From: 66-474 sp051954935
GTDB lineage: Bacteria; Pseudomonadota; Gammaproteobacteria; Xanthomonadales; Rhodanobacteraceae
DNA: 26,081 bases
Direction of reading: 5' to 3'
Assembly: GCA_051954935.1 (NCBI GenBank)
Contig: JBQCHG010000027.1
Location: forward strand, 1 to 26,081
The notes under the pieces were generated by a model that made no database searches, was not told where the DNA came from, and was given only the letters and a program-made list of their open reading frames with translations. Position 1 is the stretch's first letter. The number at the start of each line of letters is the position of its first letter. A program made the translations under genes and the position numbers. This document shows, one piece after another, positions 6,711 to 14,792 of the stretch.

Positions 6711-9008
6711 ATGAAGATGCAAGTGCGGTTGGCCGTGGCCTTGGGCTGCGCCCTGGCAACCCTTGCGGCAGGGGCCGCCACGCCGGCGGGTGGCGACGGA
6801 CAGAATGCGATGCTGGGGTTCACCGGCGATGGCGCCGCGCAGGAACAGGGCCTGGAGCAGCGCTTCGACGCGCAATTGAACCCGACCGAGCTGCGCGAAT
6901 GGCTGCAGCAGATGTCTTCCGGACCCAATCAGGTCGGCTCGCCGCATGACAAGGCCAACGCCGAGTTCATGTTGGCCAAGTTCAAGTCCTGGGGCTGGGA
7001 TGCGCACATCGAAACCTTCGACGTGCTGTATCCGACGCCCAGGGAGGAGAAGGTCGAGCTGGTGGCACCGGATGTCTATGTGGCCAAGCTGCACGAGCCG
7101 CCGATACCGGGCGACCGCACCTCGGGTGAACCCGGCGCGCTGCCGCCCTACAACGTCTACGGCGCCGACGGCGATGTCACCGCGCCGCTGGTCTACGTCA
7201 ACTACGGCATGCCCGACGATTACAAGGAACTGGCGCGGCGCGGCGTGGACGTGAAGGGCAAGATCGTGATCGTGCGCTACGGCGGCGGCTGGCGGGGATT
7301 GAAACCGGAACTCGCCTACGAGCACGGCGCGGTGGGTTGCCTGATCTATTCCGATCCGCGCGACGACGGCTATTTCCAGGGCGATACCTATCCGCAGGGC
7401 GGCTGGCGACCCGCCGATGCCGTGCAGCGTGGTTCGGTGGCCAAGATGCAGATGTATCCCGGCGATCCGACCACACCCGGCTACGGCTCGACGCCGGGTG
7501 CGAAACATCTTTCGCTGAAAGACGCGAAGACGATCCTGAAGATTCCGGTGTTGCCGATTTCCTACGCCGATGCCACGCCGCTGTTGAAGGCACTTGGTGG
7601 CCCGGTCGCGCCGGCGAACTGGCGCGGCGCGCTGCCGATCACGTACCACATCGGGGTGGGTCCGGCGAAAGTGCACCTGCTGGTGAAGTCGGACTGGACG
7701 CGCAAGCCTGTCTACGACGTGATCGCGAAGCTGAAAGGTTCGACCGCGCCGGACGAATGGATCGTGCGTGGCAATCATCATGACGGCTGGGTGTTCGGCG
7801 CCTGGGATCCGCTGGCCGGCATGGTCGCGGAACTTGCCGAGGCGAAAGCATTGGGAGCGCTGTACAAGGACGGCTGGCGACCCAGGCGTACCATCGTCTA
7901 CGCGAGCTGGGACGGTGAGGAGCCCGGCCTGCTCGGTTCCACCGAATGGGCCGAGACGCATGCAAAGGAACTGCAGGACAAGGCGGTGTTGTATCTCAAC
8001 TCCGACACCAACGCGCGCGGTTACCTCGATGCCGGCGGCAGCCACTCGCTGCAGCACCTGGTCAACCAGGTCGCGGGCGGCGTGAATGATCCGGAGAAGA
8101 ACGTCAGCGTGCTGGAGCGTCTGCGCGCGCGAATGATGGTCGGCGGCAACGAAAAGAACGCAAGCCCGGAGATGAAAGAGTTCGCGAAGATCGCGGAGAA
8201 GGGCGGTGACGTGCCGATCCAGGCGTTGGGATCGGGCTCCGATTACAGTGCGTTCCTCGAGCATCTCGGCATCGCGTCGCTCAACCTCGGTTTCGGCGGC
8301 GAGGACGACGACGCCGGCATCTACCACTCGCGCTACGACTCGTTCGACCACTACATCCGCTTCGGCGATCCGGATTTCAAGTACGGCGTCGCGCTGGCAC
8401 AGGTCGCCGGGCACATCGTGCTGCGCACCGCCAATGCGGAAGTGCTGCCGATGCGGTTCGGTGATTTTTCCGACACGCTGGATCGCTACATGGGCGAGCT
8501 GCACAAACTGGTGGACAACACGCGCAAGGCCACCGAAGCGCAACACAAGCTGCTCGCCATGCATGCCTACGAGCTGGATTCCGACCCGACCCGGCCGGTG
8601 GCGCCGCCCGAGCGCGATTCGGACATGCCGAACATCGACCTGAAGCCGCTGGACCAGGCCGCCCAGGCGCTGAAGCGGAGTGCCGAGGCGTACGAGTCCG
8701 CGTACAACGCGCGCGCAGCGAGCGGGCTGCAGATCCCGGCCAGCCAGTTGCACAAGATCAATGCACTGATGGGGCGGATGGAGCAGTCGCTCACCGACAA
8801 GGATGGCCTGCCGGGACGCGAGTGGTTCAAGCACATGATCTACGCGCCGGGCATGTTGACCGGCTACGGCGTCAAGACGGTGCCGGGCGTGCGCGAGGCG
8901 CTGGAAGCGCGGCACTGGGACGAAGCCAACAAGTACGCCACGATCACCGCCAGGGTGCTGGACGGCTATCGCGAGCAGTTGGATAAGCTGACGGCGATGC
9001 TGAAGTAG
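6711..9008 (+). CDS. Secreted M28-family metallopeptidase, glutamate carboxypeptidase II-like
   Basis: A 765-residue di-zinc exopeptidase of the GCPII/PSMA type, predicted to act in the periplasm or outside the cell. The ATG at 6711 has GGAG 7 bases upstream and opens a signal peptide (A-G-A-A-T-P cut near residue 23). A PA (protease-associated) region lies at about 110-290, the M28 catalytic domain at about 330-590, and a C-terminal TfR-like dimerisation region follows. The zinc and catalytic residues align with human GCPII: His356 (G-N-H-H-D-G-W), Asp366, Glu403/Glu404 (S-W-D-G-E-E), Asp432 and His539 (I-Y-H-S-R-Y-D-S). The spacing from Asp366 to Glu403 and Asp432 matches GCPII exactly. Substrate is probably small acidic or dipeptide C-termini, but this cannot be fixed from sequence. 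It stands alone, divergent from the cupredoxin operon. Confidence 0.95.
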   Translation: MKMQVRLAVALGCALATLAAGAATPAGGDGQNAMLGFTGDGAAQEQGLEQRFDAQLNPTELREWLQQMSSGPNQVGSPHDKANAEFMLAKFKSWGWDAHIETFDVLYPTPREEKVELVAPDVYVAKLHEPPIPGDRTSGEPGALPPYNVYGADGDVTAPLVYVNYGMPDDYKELARRGVDVKGKIVIVRYGGGWRGLKPELAYEHGAVGCLIYSDPRDDGYFQGDTYPQGGWRPADAVQRGSVAKMQMYPGDPTTPGYGSTPGAKHLSLKDAKTILKIPVLPISYADATPLLKALGGPVAPANWRGALPITYHIGVGPAKVHLLVKSDWTRKPVYDVIAKLKGSTAPDEWIVRGNHHDGWVFGAWDPLAGMVAELAEAKALGALYKDGWRPRRTIVYASWDGEEPGLLGSTEWAETHAKELQDKAVLYLNSDTNARGYLDAGGSHSLQHLVNQVAGGVNDPEKNVSVLERLRARMMVGGNEKNASPEMKEFAKIAEKGGDVPIQALGSGSDYSAFLEHLGIASLNLGFGGEDDDAGIYHSRYDSFDHYIRFGDPDFKYGVALAQVAGHIVLRTANAEVLPMRFGDFSDTLDRYMGELHKLVDNTRKATEAQHKLLAMHAYELDSDPTRPVAPPERDSDMPNIDLKPLDQAAQALKRSAEAYESAYNARAASGLQIPASQLHKINALMGRMEQSLTDKDGLPGREWFKHMIYAPGMLTGYGVKTVPGVREALEARHWDEANKYATITARVLDGYREQLDKLTAMLK

Positions 9009-9129
9009 GTTTTTCCTTCCCCCTCCGGGGAGACCGCCATCCATGGCCAAGAGCTCCATGGTGGCGCGAAGCGCCGGATGAGGGTCCGGCTCTTCGCGAC
9101 TGGAAGCGTATTGACGTGGAATTCTCCGA
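9009..9129. repeat. Mosaic of small palindromes between convergent genes
   Basis: Non-coding. It holds CCCCTCCGGGG-type and CCATGG...CCATGG inverted pairs, a GGCGC-GAA-GCGCC hairpin at 9063-9075, and a GCCGGA/TCCGGC pair just after. The 13-mer GCCATCCATGGCC at 9036-9048 recurs in opposite orientation at 22592-22604. It joins directly to the CCCTC repeat at 9130-9168, so the whole junction looks like stacked repeat units. It may act as a bidirectional transcription barrier. Confidence 0.5.
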
Positions 9130-9168
9130 ACCCTCACCCCAACCCCTCTCCCGCTGGGAGAGGGGCTT
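9130..9168 (+). repeat. CCCTCACCCC-type palindromic repeat
   Basis: Reads ACCCTCACCCCAACCCC then CTCTCCC-GCT-GGGAGAG, a perfect 7-bp stem, and ends two bases from the ABC gene stop. The type is common between genes in many proteobacteria. A related copy lies inside metG at 24671-24710 on the other strand. Confidence 0.75.
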
Positions 9169-9169
9169 A

Positions 9170-10933
9170 TCAAGCCGCCCGGTCCATCGGCGGCACGCTG
9201 CCCGCATTCGTGAACTCGCCCTGCGATGCCAACCGCGCGAACAGTCCGCCGCGGGCGACCAGTTCGTCGAAGCGACCGCGCTCAACCAGGCGGCCATGCT
9301 CCAGCACCAGGATCAGGTCGGCGTTGCGCACGGTCGAGAGCCGGTGCGCGATGATGAAGGTGGTGCGATCGCGCGAGAGTGCGTCGAACGCGCGCTGGAT
9401 GCGCCGCTCGGTGGCGTTGTCCAGCGCGCTCGTTGCTTCGTCCAGGATCAGGATCGGCGCATCCTTCAACATCGCGCGCGCGATCGCCAGGCGCTGGCGT
9501 TCGCCGCCGGAAAGCGAACTGCCGCGCTCGGAGACGTGAGTGGCATAGGCTTCCGGCTTCTCGGCGATGAATTCGTGCGCTTCGGCCGCGCGCGCGGCGG
9601 CTTCCAGCGCGGCGGCATCCGCTTCCGGATTGCCGATCTTCAGGTTCTCCTCGATCGTGCGGTGGAGCAGGCCGGATTCCTGGAACACCACGGCGATATT
9701 CTTGCGCAGCGAATCCAGGTTCACCTCGCGGATGTCGTAGCCGTCAATCATGATGCGCCCGCCCTCCGGATCGTGCGCGCGGTAGAGCAGGCCCATCGCC
9801 GTGCTCTTGCCCGCGCCCGTTGGCCCCACCAGCGCAACCTTCATGCCCGGCGCGACCTGGAAGCTCAGATCGTGCACGGCCGGCCGGCCGCTGCCGTTGT
9901 AGCCGAAGTTGACGTGTTCGAACGATACCTCGCCGCGCACGCGCGGCAGCATCGGCGCATCCGGCTCCGCCTTGATGGTGGGCTTGGTGTCCAGCACCTC
10001 GAAGAAGTCGTCCAGCGCCTGTGACTGGAAGAACAGGTTGGAGATGAAGCTGGCGAATTGTTCCAGGCGTCCGATCAACATCAGCGAGAAGCCGACGAAG
10101 CTGACGATGCCGCCGACCGAGATCTTGCCGTGCACGTGCAGCGCCGTTCCAAGCGCAAAAATCGCCACCACGGTGAGCGTGCTGGCCGCGCGCGTGAACA
10201 CCGACAATGTGGCCCAGCCGTTGAGTACCGGGTATTGCGCGGCCAGCGCGCGGGCCATCATCTCGCGCAGGCCGCGCGCTTCCTCCTGGGTGCGGGTGAA
10301 GCTCTGCACCACCGCGACATTGCCGAGCACATCGTCGGCGCGCGTGGAAATGTCGTGATAGAACTGCTGGACGGCCGTCTGCGCCGCGCGCGTGCGCCGG
10401 ATGGCGATGCCGTTGAACGTCGCGAAGCACACCAACAGGGCCACCATCAGCAGCGCGAGCTGCCAGCTCATGGTGAACGCGATCGGCAGCAGCACCAGCA
10501 GCGAGAGCACGGTGGTCAACTGGTCGCGGAAGAAGCCGAGCCACAACGCGAACAGGCTTTCGGCGCCCGCGTGCATCACCCGCATCAACTTTCCGGTGTG
10601 ATGCACGCTGTGGAATGACAGCGGCAGGGTGATCGCGTGCTCGAAGAAGCGGCGGATCGCCGCCCAGCGGCGCCGGTGCGCCATGCGATCCGCGTGCAGC
10701 GAAACCAGCACGCCGATCACGACGCCGACGAAGCCCGCCGCGGCCCATGCGCCGATCAGCCATGGCGCGCGACCGCTGTTGGAGCTGAGCGCATCCACCA
10801 CGCGGCCGAACAGCATCGGTTCCACGAACAGCACGCCGGCCAGCAACAGGTTGCCAAGCGCGAGCACCATCGCGAGCACGCGCTCGGGCGCGAGCAGGCC
10901 GAGCGCGCGAAAGTAGAGTCGCAGGATATACAC
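9170..10933 (-). CDS. Glucan-exporter-type ABC transporter, fused permease and ATPase (NdvA/ChvA-like)
   Basis: A 587-residue half-transporter of the inner membrane, ATP-driven export. Six TM helices occupy about 1-310, then the nucleotide-binding domain: Walker A G-P-T-G-A-G-K-S-T, Q-loop V-V-F-Q-E-S-G, signature L-S-G-G-E-R-Q-R, Walker B I-L-I-L-D-E-A-T-S-A-L-D, H-loop I-I-A-H-R-L-S-T-V. The opening (L-Y-F-R-A-L-G-L-L-A-P-E) and the F-V-E-P-M-L-F-G-R-V-V-D-A-L segment resemble cyclic beta-1,2-glucan exporters. I chose the GTG at 10933 because it gives the family's usual N-terminus and length; the ribosome site is poor, and an ATG at about 10861 would cut off the first helix. No glucan synthase is in the window, so the cargo could be another polysaccharide or lipid. 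The stop abuts a repeat. Confidence 0.88.
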   Translation of the reverse strand: MYILRLYFRALGLLAPERVLAMVLALGNLLLAGVLFVEPMLFGRVVDALSSNSGRAPWLIGAWAAAGFVGVVIGVLVSLHADRMAHRRRWAAIRRFFEHAITLPLSFHSVHHTGKLMRVMHAGAESLFALWLGFFRDQLTTVLSLLVLLPIAFTMSWQLALLMVALLVCFATFNGIAIRRTRAAQTAVQQFYHDISTRADDVLGNVAVVQSFTRTQEEARGLREMMARALAAQYPVLNGWATLSVFTRAASTLTVVAIFALGTALHVHGKISVGGIVSFVGFSLMLIGRLEQFASFISNLFFQSQALDDFFEVLDTKPTIKAEPDAPMLPRVRGEVSFEHVNFGYNGSGRPAVHDLSFQVAPGMKVALVGPTGAGKSTAMGLLYRAHDPEGGRIMIDGYDIREVNLDSLRKNIAVVFQESGLLHRTIEENLKIGNPEADAAALEAAARAAEAHEFIAEKPEAYATHVSERGSSLSGGERQRLAIARAMLKDAPILILDEATSALDNATERRIQRAFDALSRDRTTFIIAHRLSTVRNADLILVLEHGRLVERGRFDELVARGGLFARLASQGEFTNAGSVPPMDRAA

Positions 10934-11003
10934 GGGAAGAATCCGCAGCAGACGACAACACGTCCGTCTAGTTGAGCACCGCGCGCCTTGCGATGCGCTG
11001 AAC

Positions 11004-11036
11004 AAAAAAGGCGTTCTGGATCCCGTTTTCCGGAAC
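11004..11036 (-). terminator. Candidate Rho-independent terminator after msrA
   Basis: On the minus strand GTTCCGGA (from 11036) faces TCCAGAAC across 8 bases, with one mismatched pair, followed four bases later by six T residues (A-run at 11004-11009). It lies about 100 bases past the msrA stop and before the ABC gene start. The stem is imperfect and the spacer before the T-run is long, so the call is tentative. Confidence 0.4.
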
Positions 11037-11135
11037 CGCAAAGTCGTCGTCAAGAATTCGTTCTGAGGGCGGAGTAGATGATTCCGTGGCAGGACGCGGC
11101 AATCGGAACCGACCGACCGACAGCCGATGGTCCGG

Positions 11136-11867
11136 CTACAGGACCGATATCGCGATTGCCCGCGAGGAGGATTGATGGACGATCGGCCGCGCGCGGTACA
11201 AGGCCGGCAGCAGCTGCGCCAGGCGCGCGACCTTGGGCGCATCGTTGATCGCGATGTAGGGCGCGTCCGGGTTGAGCCGTGCGTAATCCTGGTGATAGTC
11301 CTCGGCAGGGTAGAACGCCTTGAAAGGCGCCACTTGCGTCACGATCGGCGCGGCGTAGACCTTCGCCGACGTGAGCTGCGCGATGTAGGCTTGCGCGATC
11401 CTTCGTTGCTGCGGGTCGGCATAGAAGATGACGCCGCGGTACTGTGTGCCGACATCCGGACCCTGCCGGTTCAACTCGGTCGGGTCAGTCGCCACCGAGA
11501 AATACACGCGCAGCAATTCACCGTAACTCACGCGTGAAGGATCGAAGCTGACCTGCACCGATTCGGCGTGCCCGGTATCGCCCTCGCTGACGCGCTCGTA
11601 ACGCGCCGTGTCCGAAGCGCCACCGGAGTAGCCGGCGGTCACGTTGGTCACGCCCCTCACGTGCTCGAATACCCACTGCATGCCCCAGAAGCAGCCGCCG
11701 GCGAACACCGCGGTCTGCGCGCCGGGCTTCGAAGCGAGCGGCGCGTCGAGTTCCGGTGCCGGCACCGCACGAGCTTCATCGCTCAGGGCGGGCGGGCTGC
11801 ACGCCGTCAACGAGAGCAGGGCGAGCAGGCCGGCCAGCAGAATCGGATGAATGGGGGAGCGGACCAT
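11136..11867 (-). CDS. msrA: Peptide methionine sulfoxide reductase MsrA, lipoprotein form
   Basis: Reduces the S form of methionine sulfoxide in proteins; here predicted to be membrane-anchored on the periplasmic side. 243 residues from the ATG at 11867, which has an AGG-type site 7-8 bases upstream; a start 10 codons earlier is possible but would put extra polar residues before the signal peptide. Lipobox L-T-A-C with Cys23. The catalytic motif G-G-C-F-W-G gives Cys59, followed by family motifs G-Y-S-G-G and H-A-E-S-V-Q-V and the Y-H-Q-D-Y segment. Apart from the lipobox, Cys59 is the only cysteine, so the usual C-terminal resolving cysteines are absent and a one-Cys mechanism is expected. 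It lies 80 bases after the potassium channel gene on the same strand. Confidence 0.94.
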   Translation of the reverse strand: MVRSPIHPILLAGLLALLSLTACSPPALSDEARAVPAPELDAPLASKPGAQTAVFAGGCFWGMQWVFEHVRGVTNVTAGYSGGASDTARYERVSEGDTGHAESVQVSFDPSRVSYGELLRVYFSVATDPTELNRQGPDVGTQYRGVIFYADPQQRRIAQAYIAQLTSAKVYAAPIVTQVAPFKAFYPAEDYHQDYARLNPDAPYIAINDAPKVARLAQLLPALYRARPIVHQSSSRAIAISVL

Positions 11868-11947
11868 GTCGCACCTGCAAGAGCGGGTTCCTCCCATCAG
11901 ACCGGCGCGATCGGGTGCAGCTTACGCGGCTGGAGTGTTCCTCGTGA

Positions 11948-13186
11948 TCAGGAGACCGGCTTGGCCGCAGGCGCGTGGTCTTGCTGGAACACGCGGTTCA
12001 TCACGAAATCGGACGTGACCTGCTCGCCGGCCAGCAGCATCGCGGTCAGTTCGCCGCCCAGCACCTGGGGCGCGATGACCACGTCCGGCTGCGCCAGCTT
12101 CACCCGCGCCAGATGCCGCGCATCGTTGACCGCTGCGATCGTGCGCGCGTCGCCGCCGAGCTCGCGCACGGCCAGCACGATGAAGGCGTTCTCGGAATCG
12201 TCGTCCAGCATCGCCAGGACCGCCTGCGCGCGATGCGCCCCGGCCTCGCGCAGCACCTCGATATTGCCGGGATCGCCGACCACCACGTCCCAATCCCTCG
12301 GGGGTTCGCCCTCCGGCGCGACGCGGAACAGGCGGGTGCAAGGCAGGCCGCGCCGGTTCAGTTCGCTCCAGGTGTTGAAGGCGAGCGGCGTATTGCCGAT
12401 CACCACGAAATGGTTTTCGCGTTTCATGCGTGCTCCCTTGCGGTTGACGATCCGCTGCAGGCTACGGCTGACCATGGGCGCGATTACCGCGGTCAGCGAA
12501 GTGGCGAACACCGCCACGCCCAGCACGATCACCGAAACCGTGAACAGCTTGGCTTCGGGGGTCTGCGGCGTGATGTCGCCATAGCCGACCGTGCTCATGG
12601 TGACCATGCCCCAGTACAACGCCGTGATCAGGTCGGTGATCGGCGGCTTGAACTCAGCGCCGAGGTAATAGGCGCCGAAGGTCGCGTAAAGCAGCAGCAT
12701 GATCACCGAGGTCAGCGCGAACAGCGTGCTGCCGGTGATGCTGGAACGGTCGAACTGGCGCCATGCGGTGAGCAACAGCGCCAGCAGCAGCGCAAAATAG
12801 CCCAGCAGCACTGCCTCGTGTGCGCCGCCACCGAAGAATGCGCTCACCACCGCGGTCGCGGCCAGCAGCAGGGACATGCTCCAGGCCAGGCGCGAGCGCA
12901 GCAGCAAGCCCAGTGCCATGGTCAGCATGCCAACGCCGATCAGCAGCCGCGGCAGCAGGCGTGGCGCGATGCGCAGGTTGCCGGCTGCGATTTCGAGCGC
13001 GAGCTGGTGCCAGCGCGCGCCGGTGTCCCATTCCAGCAACACGATGCCGCCGATGCCGAGCAGGATCGCCAGCGGCACGTGCGGGAACCAGTAGCGCCCG
13101 CCCAGCAACACGTGCAGGCGCTGCAGGCCGGCGCGCCAGCGCCGTGCATTCGCCAGCCCCACGGTCGATCCGATGCGTGGTGTCAT
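11948..13186 (-). CDS. kch: Kch-type potassium channel with RCK (TrkA-N) domain
   Basis: A 412-residue inner-membrane K+ channel. GAGG sits 5 bases before the ATG at 13186. Several TM helices cover about 35-240 (six-helix layout like E. coli Kch), with the selectivity filter T-V-G-Y-G-D at 199-204 between the last two. A cytosolic RCK domain starts near 257 (H-F-V-V-I-G-N-T) and runs to about 395. The canonical GxGxxG nucleotide loop is altered (G-N-T-P-L-A), as often seen in Kch-like proteins. There is no clear arginine-rich S4 helix, so voltage sensing is doubtful. A second start with a strong ribosome site lies inside the gene at Met254, right at the RCK boundary (see separate entry). Length matches the family (about 410-420). 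Confidence 0.92.
   Translation of the reverse strand: MTPRIGSTVGLANARRWRAGLQRLHVLLGGRYWFPHVPLAILLGIGGIVLLEWDTGARWHQLALEIAAGNLRIAPRLLPRLLIGVGMLTMALGLLLRSRLAWSMSLLLAATAVVSAFFGGGAHEAVLLGYFALLLALLLTAWRQFDRSSITGSTLFALTSVIMLLLYATFGAYYLGAEFKPPITDLITALYWGMVTMSTVGYGDITPQTPEAKLFTVSVIVLGVAVFATSLTAVIAPMVSRSLQRIVNRKGARMKRENHFVVIGNTPLAFNTWSELNRRGLPCTRLFRVAPEGEPPRDWDVVVGDPGNIEVLREAGAHRAQAVLAMLDDDSENAFIVLAVRELGGDARTIAAVNDARHLARVKLAQPDVVIAPQVLGGELTAMLLAGEQVTSDFVMNRVFQQDHAPAAKPVS
12425..12439 (-). promoter_or_regulatory. Internal ribosome binding site and ATG for a free RCK domain
   Basis: On the minus strand AAGGGAG, then CACGC, then ATG (A at 12427) lies in frame at codon 254 of the channel gene. Translation from here would give a 159-residue soluble RCK domain. 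MthK is known to make its extra RCK subunits from an internal start, and E. coli Kch has a similar internal Met. Use here is inference. Confidence 0.5.
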
Positions 13187-13277
13187 CTCCGCCTCGAATA
13201 CCGATGAAAGTTGCGCACCATAACAAGCATGTACCGCGCCGCCAAACCGGCATTGCCCGATCTGGCTGTGTGGCGGG

Positions 13278-14792
13278 TCAATGGACAGCGCCGGCGATCA
13301 TCGTGGCAATCGCGTCGAGGTCAGCGGTGGGCGAGGGCGGGATGTTGCGTCCGAGGGCATCGGTCGGGCGCTGGTAATGATCGAGCATCAGCGAAAAGGC
13401 GAGATGTTCGCCGCGGGCATCGGTCACGTAGCCCGACAGCGCATACACGTGCGTCAGCGTGCCGGTCTTGGCGCGCAGGTCGTTGGCCGCCGGTGTCCCG
13501 ACGAAACGATGTTCCAGCGTGCCGTCCACGCCGGCGATCGGCAAAGCGGTTTCGAAGGCGTTCGCGAACGGCTGCCTTGCGGCCCACGCAAGCAACGTCG
13601 TCGTCGCGGCGGGCGTGACCAGGTCCTTGCGTGACAAGCCGCTGCCTTCCTCGAACGTGGCATCGTCGTTCGGAATGCCGATGCGGGCGAGCATTGCGCG
13701 CATCGCGCACAGCCCCCAGTCCTCGCTCGTCAGCGGCGGCTCGGCGCGATCCGCACAGGTCCGGGCGTACGCGGTGCGTACTCCGACCTGCTGCAGCAGG
13801 ACCTGCGCGTAAAGATTGTCGGAATCCTTCAGCATGTGGCGGATCAGGTCCGGCAGCGGCGGCGCAGGGACCTGGCCGATCGCACGCATCCCGGCCTCAT
13901 GGACCATTTCCCAGGTCGCTTGCGGCCAGTACAGCGCGCGCACCTGGCCGTCGAGCTCGATACCGTGTCGCGTCAGCGTATCGCGCAGGAGATTGCCTGC
14001 GAACAGCGCGGGATCCGGCACCGAAACAGCCAGCGTCCGCCTCTGCACGCCAGCCGGCAGGCTGCCGCTCGCGTACAGGATGTCCGATCCGGGCGGGCGA
14101 TAGAGAACGAACGTGTCGCGGTCGTCATTTTCATCGCGCGTCAGGTTGACCATGCGCAGTCCTGCATCGTCAGGCTGGATGGCCACCGCGCAGCAGCGAC
14201 CGTCCGCGCGCGTCACCTGCACGCGCGCGACATTCTCCTGCATGCTCAGCGCGGATGCAGGCGCGCCGTACCCGGCTTGCAGGTCATCCGCTTCCCAGCC
14301 GCTGCCGAGAGGCGGACCCTGGAAATAGGTGGCATCCGCGACCAGGTCGCCGTGCACGTGGCGCACGCCCTGGTTGGCCAGCGCCTGCGCCAGCCGATCC
14401 GCCCAATCCGGCGATACGCCGGGATCACCCAGCGACGGATCGCCGCCGCCGTAGAGGATCAGATCGCCGTTCAAGGTGCCGTCGGGTTGGGCGGTTGTCG
14501 TCGCATACAGCGTGGTGCCGATTTGCGCACCGGCGAGATCGGAAAGCGCGAGCGCCGCCGTGTACAACTTCGCGTTGGATGCCGGCGCGAACAGCTTGTC
14601 GGCATCGTGTGCGTAGAGCGTCCTGCCGGTATCCAGCGAAACCACGCTGATTCCGAAGTGCGCATGCGCGAAGCGCGGCTGCGCGACGAAGGCATCGATG
14701 CGCTCGGCGAGCGATGCATTGCCATGCACCGAAACCGAAGCACAGCCCGCGAGCAGGCAGGAGGCCAGCAGCGCGGCGAGAAAATGCTTCAT
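13278..14792 (-). CDS. dacB: D-alanyl-D-alanine carboxypeptidase/endopeptidase, PBP4 (DacB) family
   Basis: Low-molecular-weight penicillin-binding protein that trims peptidoglycan peptides in the periplasm. 504 residues. The signal peptide ends in a lipobox L-L-A-G-C (Cys17), so it is probably a lipoprotein, which is unlike the soluble E. coli protein. Active-site motifs are all present: S-N-A-K (Ser72, Lys75), S-D-N (324-326) and K-T-G (442-444). The large insert between the first two motifs that marks the PBP4 class (peptidase S13) is also present. The ATG at 14792 overlaps the DUF72 stop as ATGA, with AAAGG 8 bases upstream. It is the last gene of the gluconokinase-DUF72 chain. Confidence 0.94.
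   Translation of the reverse strand: MKHFLAALLASCLLAGCASVSVHGNASLAERIDAFVAQPRFAHAHFGISVVSLDTGRTLYAHDADKLFAPASNAKLYTAALALSDLAGAQIGTTLYATTTAQPDGTLNGDLILYGGGDPSLGDPGVSPDWADRLAQALANQGVRHVHGDLVADATYFQGPPLGSGWEADDLQAGYGAPASALSMQENVARVQVTRADGRCCAVAIQPDDAGLRMVNLTRDENDDRDTFVLYRPPGSDILYASGSLPAGVQRRTLAVSVPDPALFAGNLLRDTLTRHGIELDGQVRALYWPQATWEMVHEAGMRAIGQVPAPPLPDLIRHMLKDSDNLYAQVLLQQVGVRTAYARTCADRAEPPLTSEDWGLCAMRAMLARIGIPNDDATFEEGSGLSRKDLVTPAATTTLLAWAARQPFANAFETALPIAGVDGTLEHRFVGTPAANDLRAKTGTLTHVYALSGYVTDARGEHLAFSLMLDHYQRPTDALGRNIPPSPTADLDAIATMIAGAVH

Noticed and set aside
6504..9173. Upstream extension of the cupredoxin frame to 9173 (1106 residues)
   Set aside because: It is antisense to the peptidase gene, with Arg/His/Gln-rich shadow composition. 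The real start at 6503 has a Shine-Dalgarno and a signal peptide.
9078..9539. Plus-strand frame starting in the repeat and covering the end of the ABC gene
   Set aside because: Antisense to the ATPase domain; its opening S-P-Q-P-L-type peptide in the neighbouring frame comes from the repeat itself.
11975..13207. 410-residue plus-strand frame rich in Gln and His
   Set aside because: Shadow of the potassium channel gene on the other strand; low complexity with no start signal.
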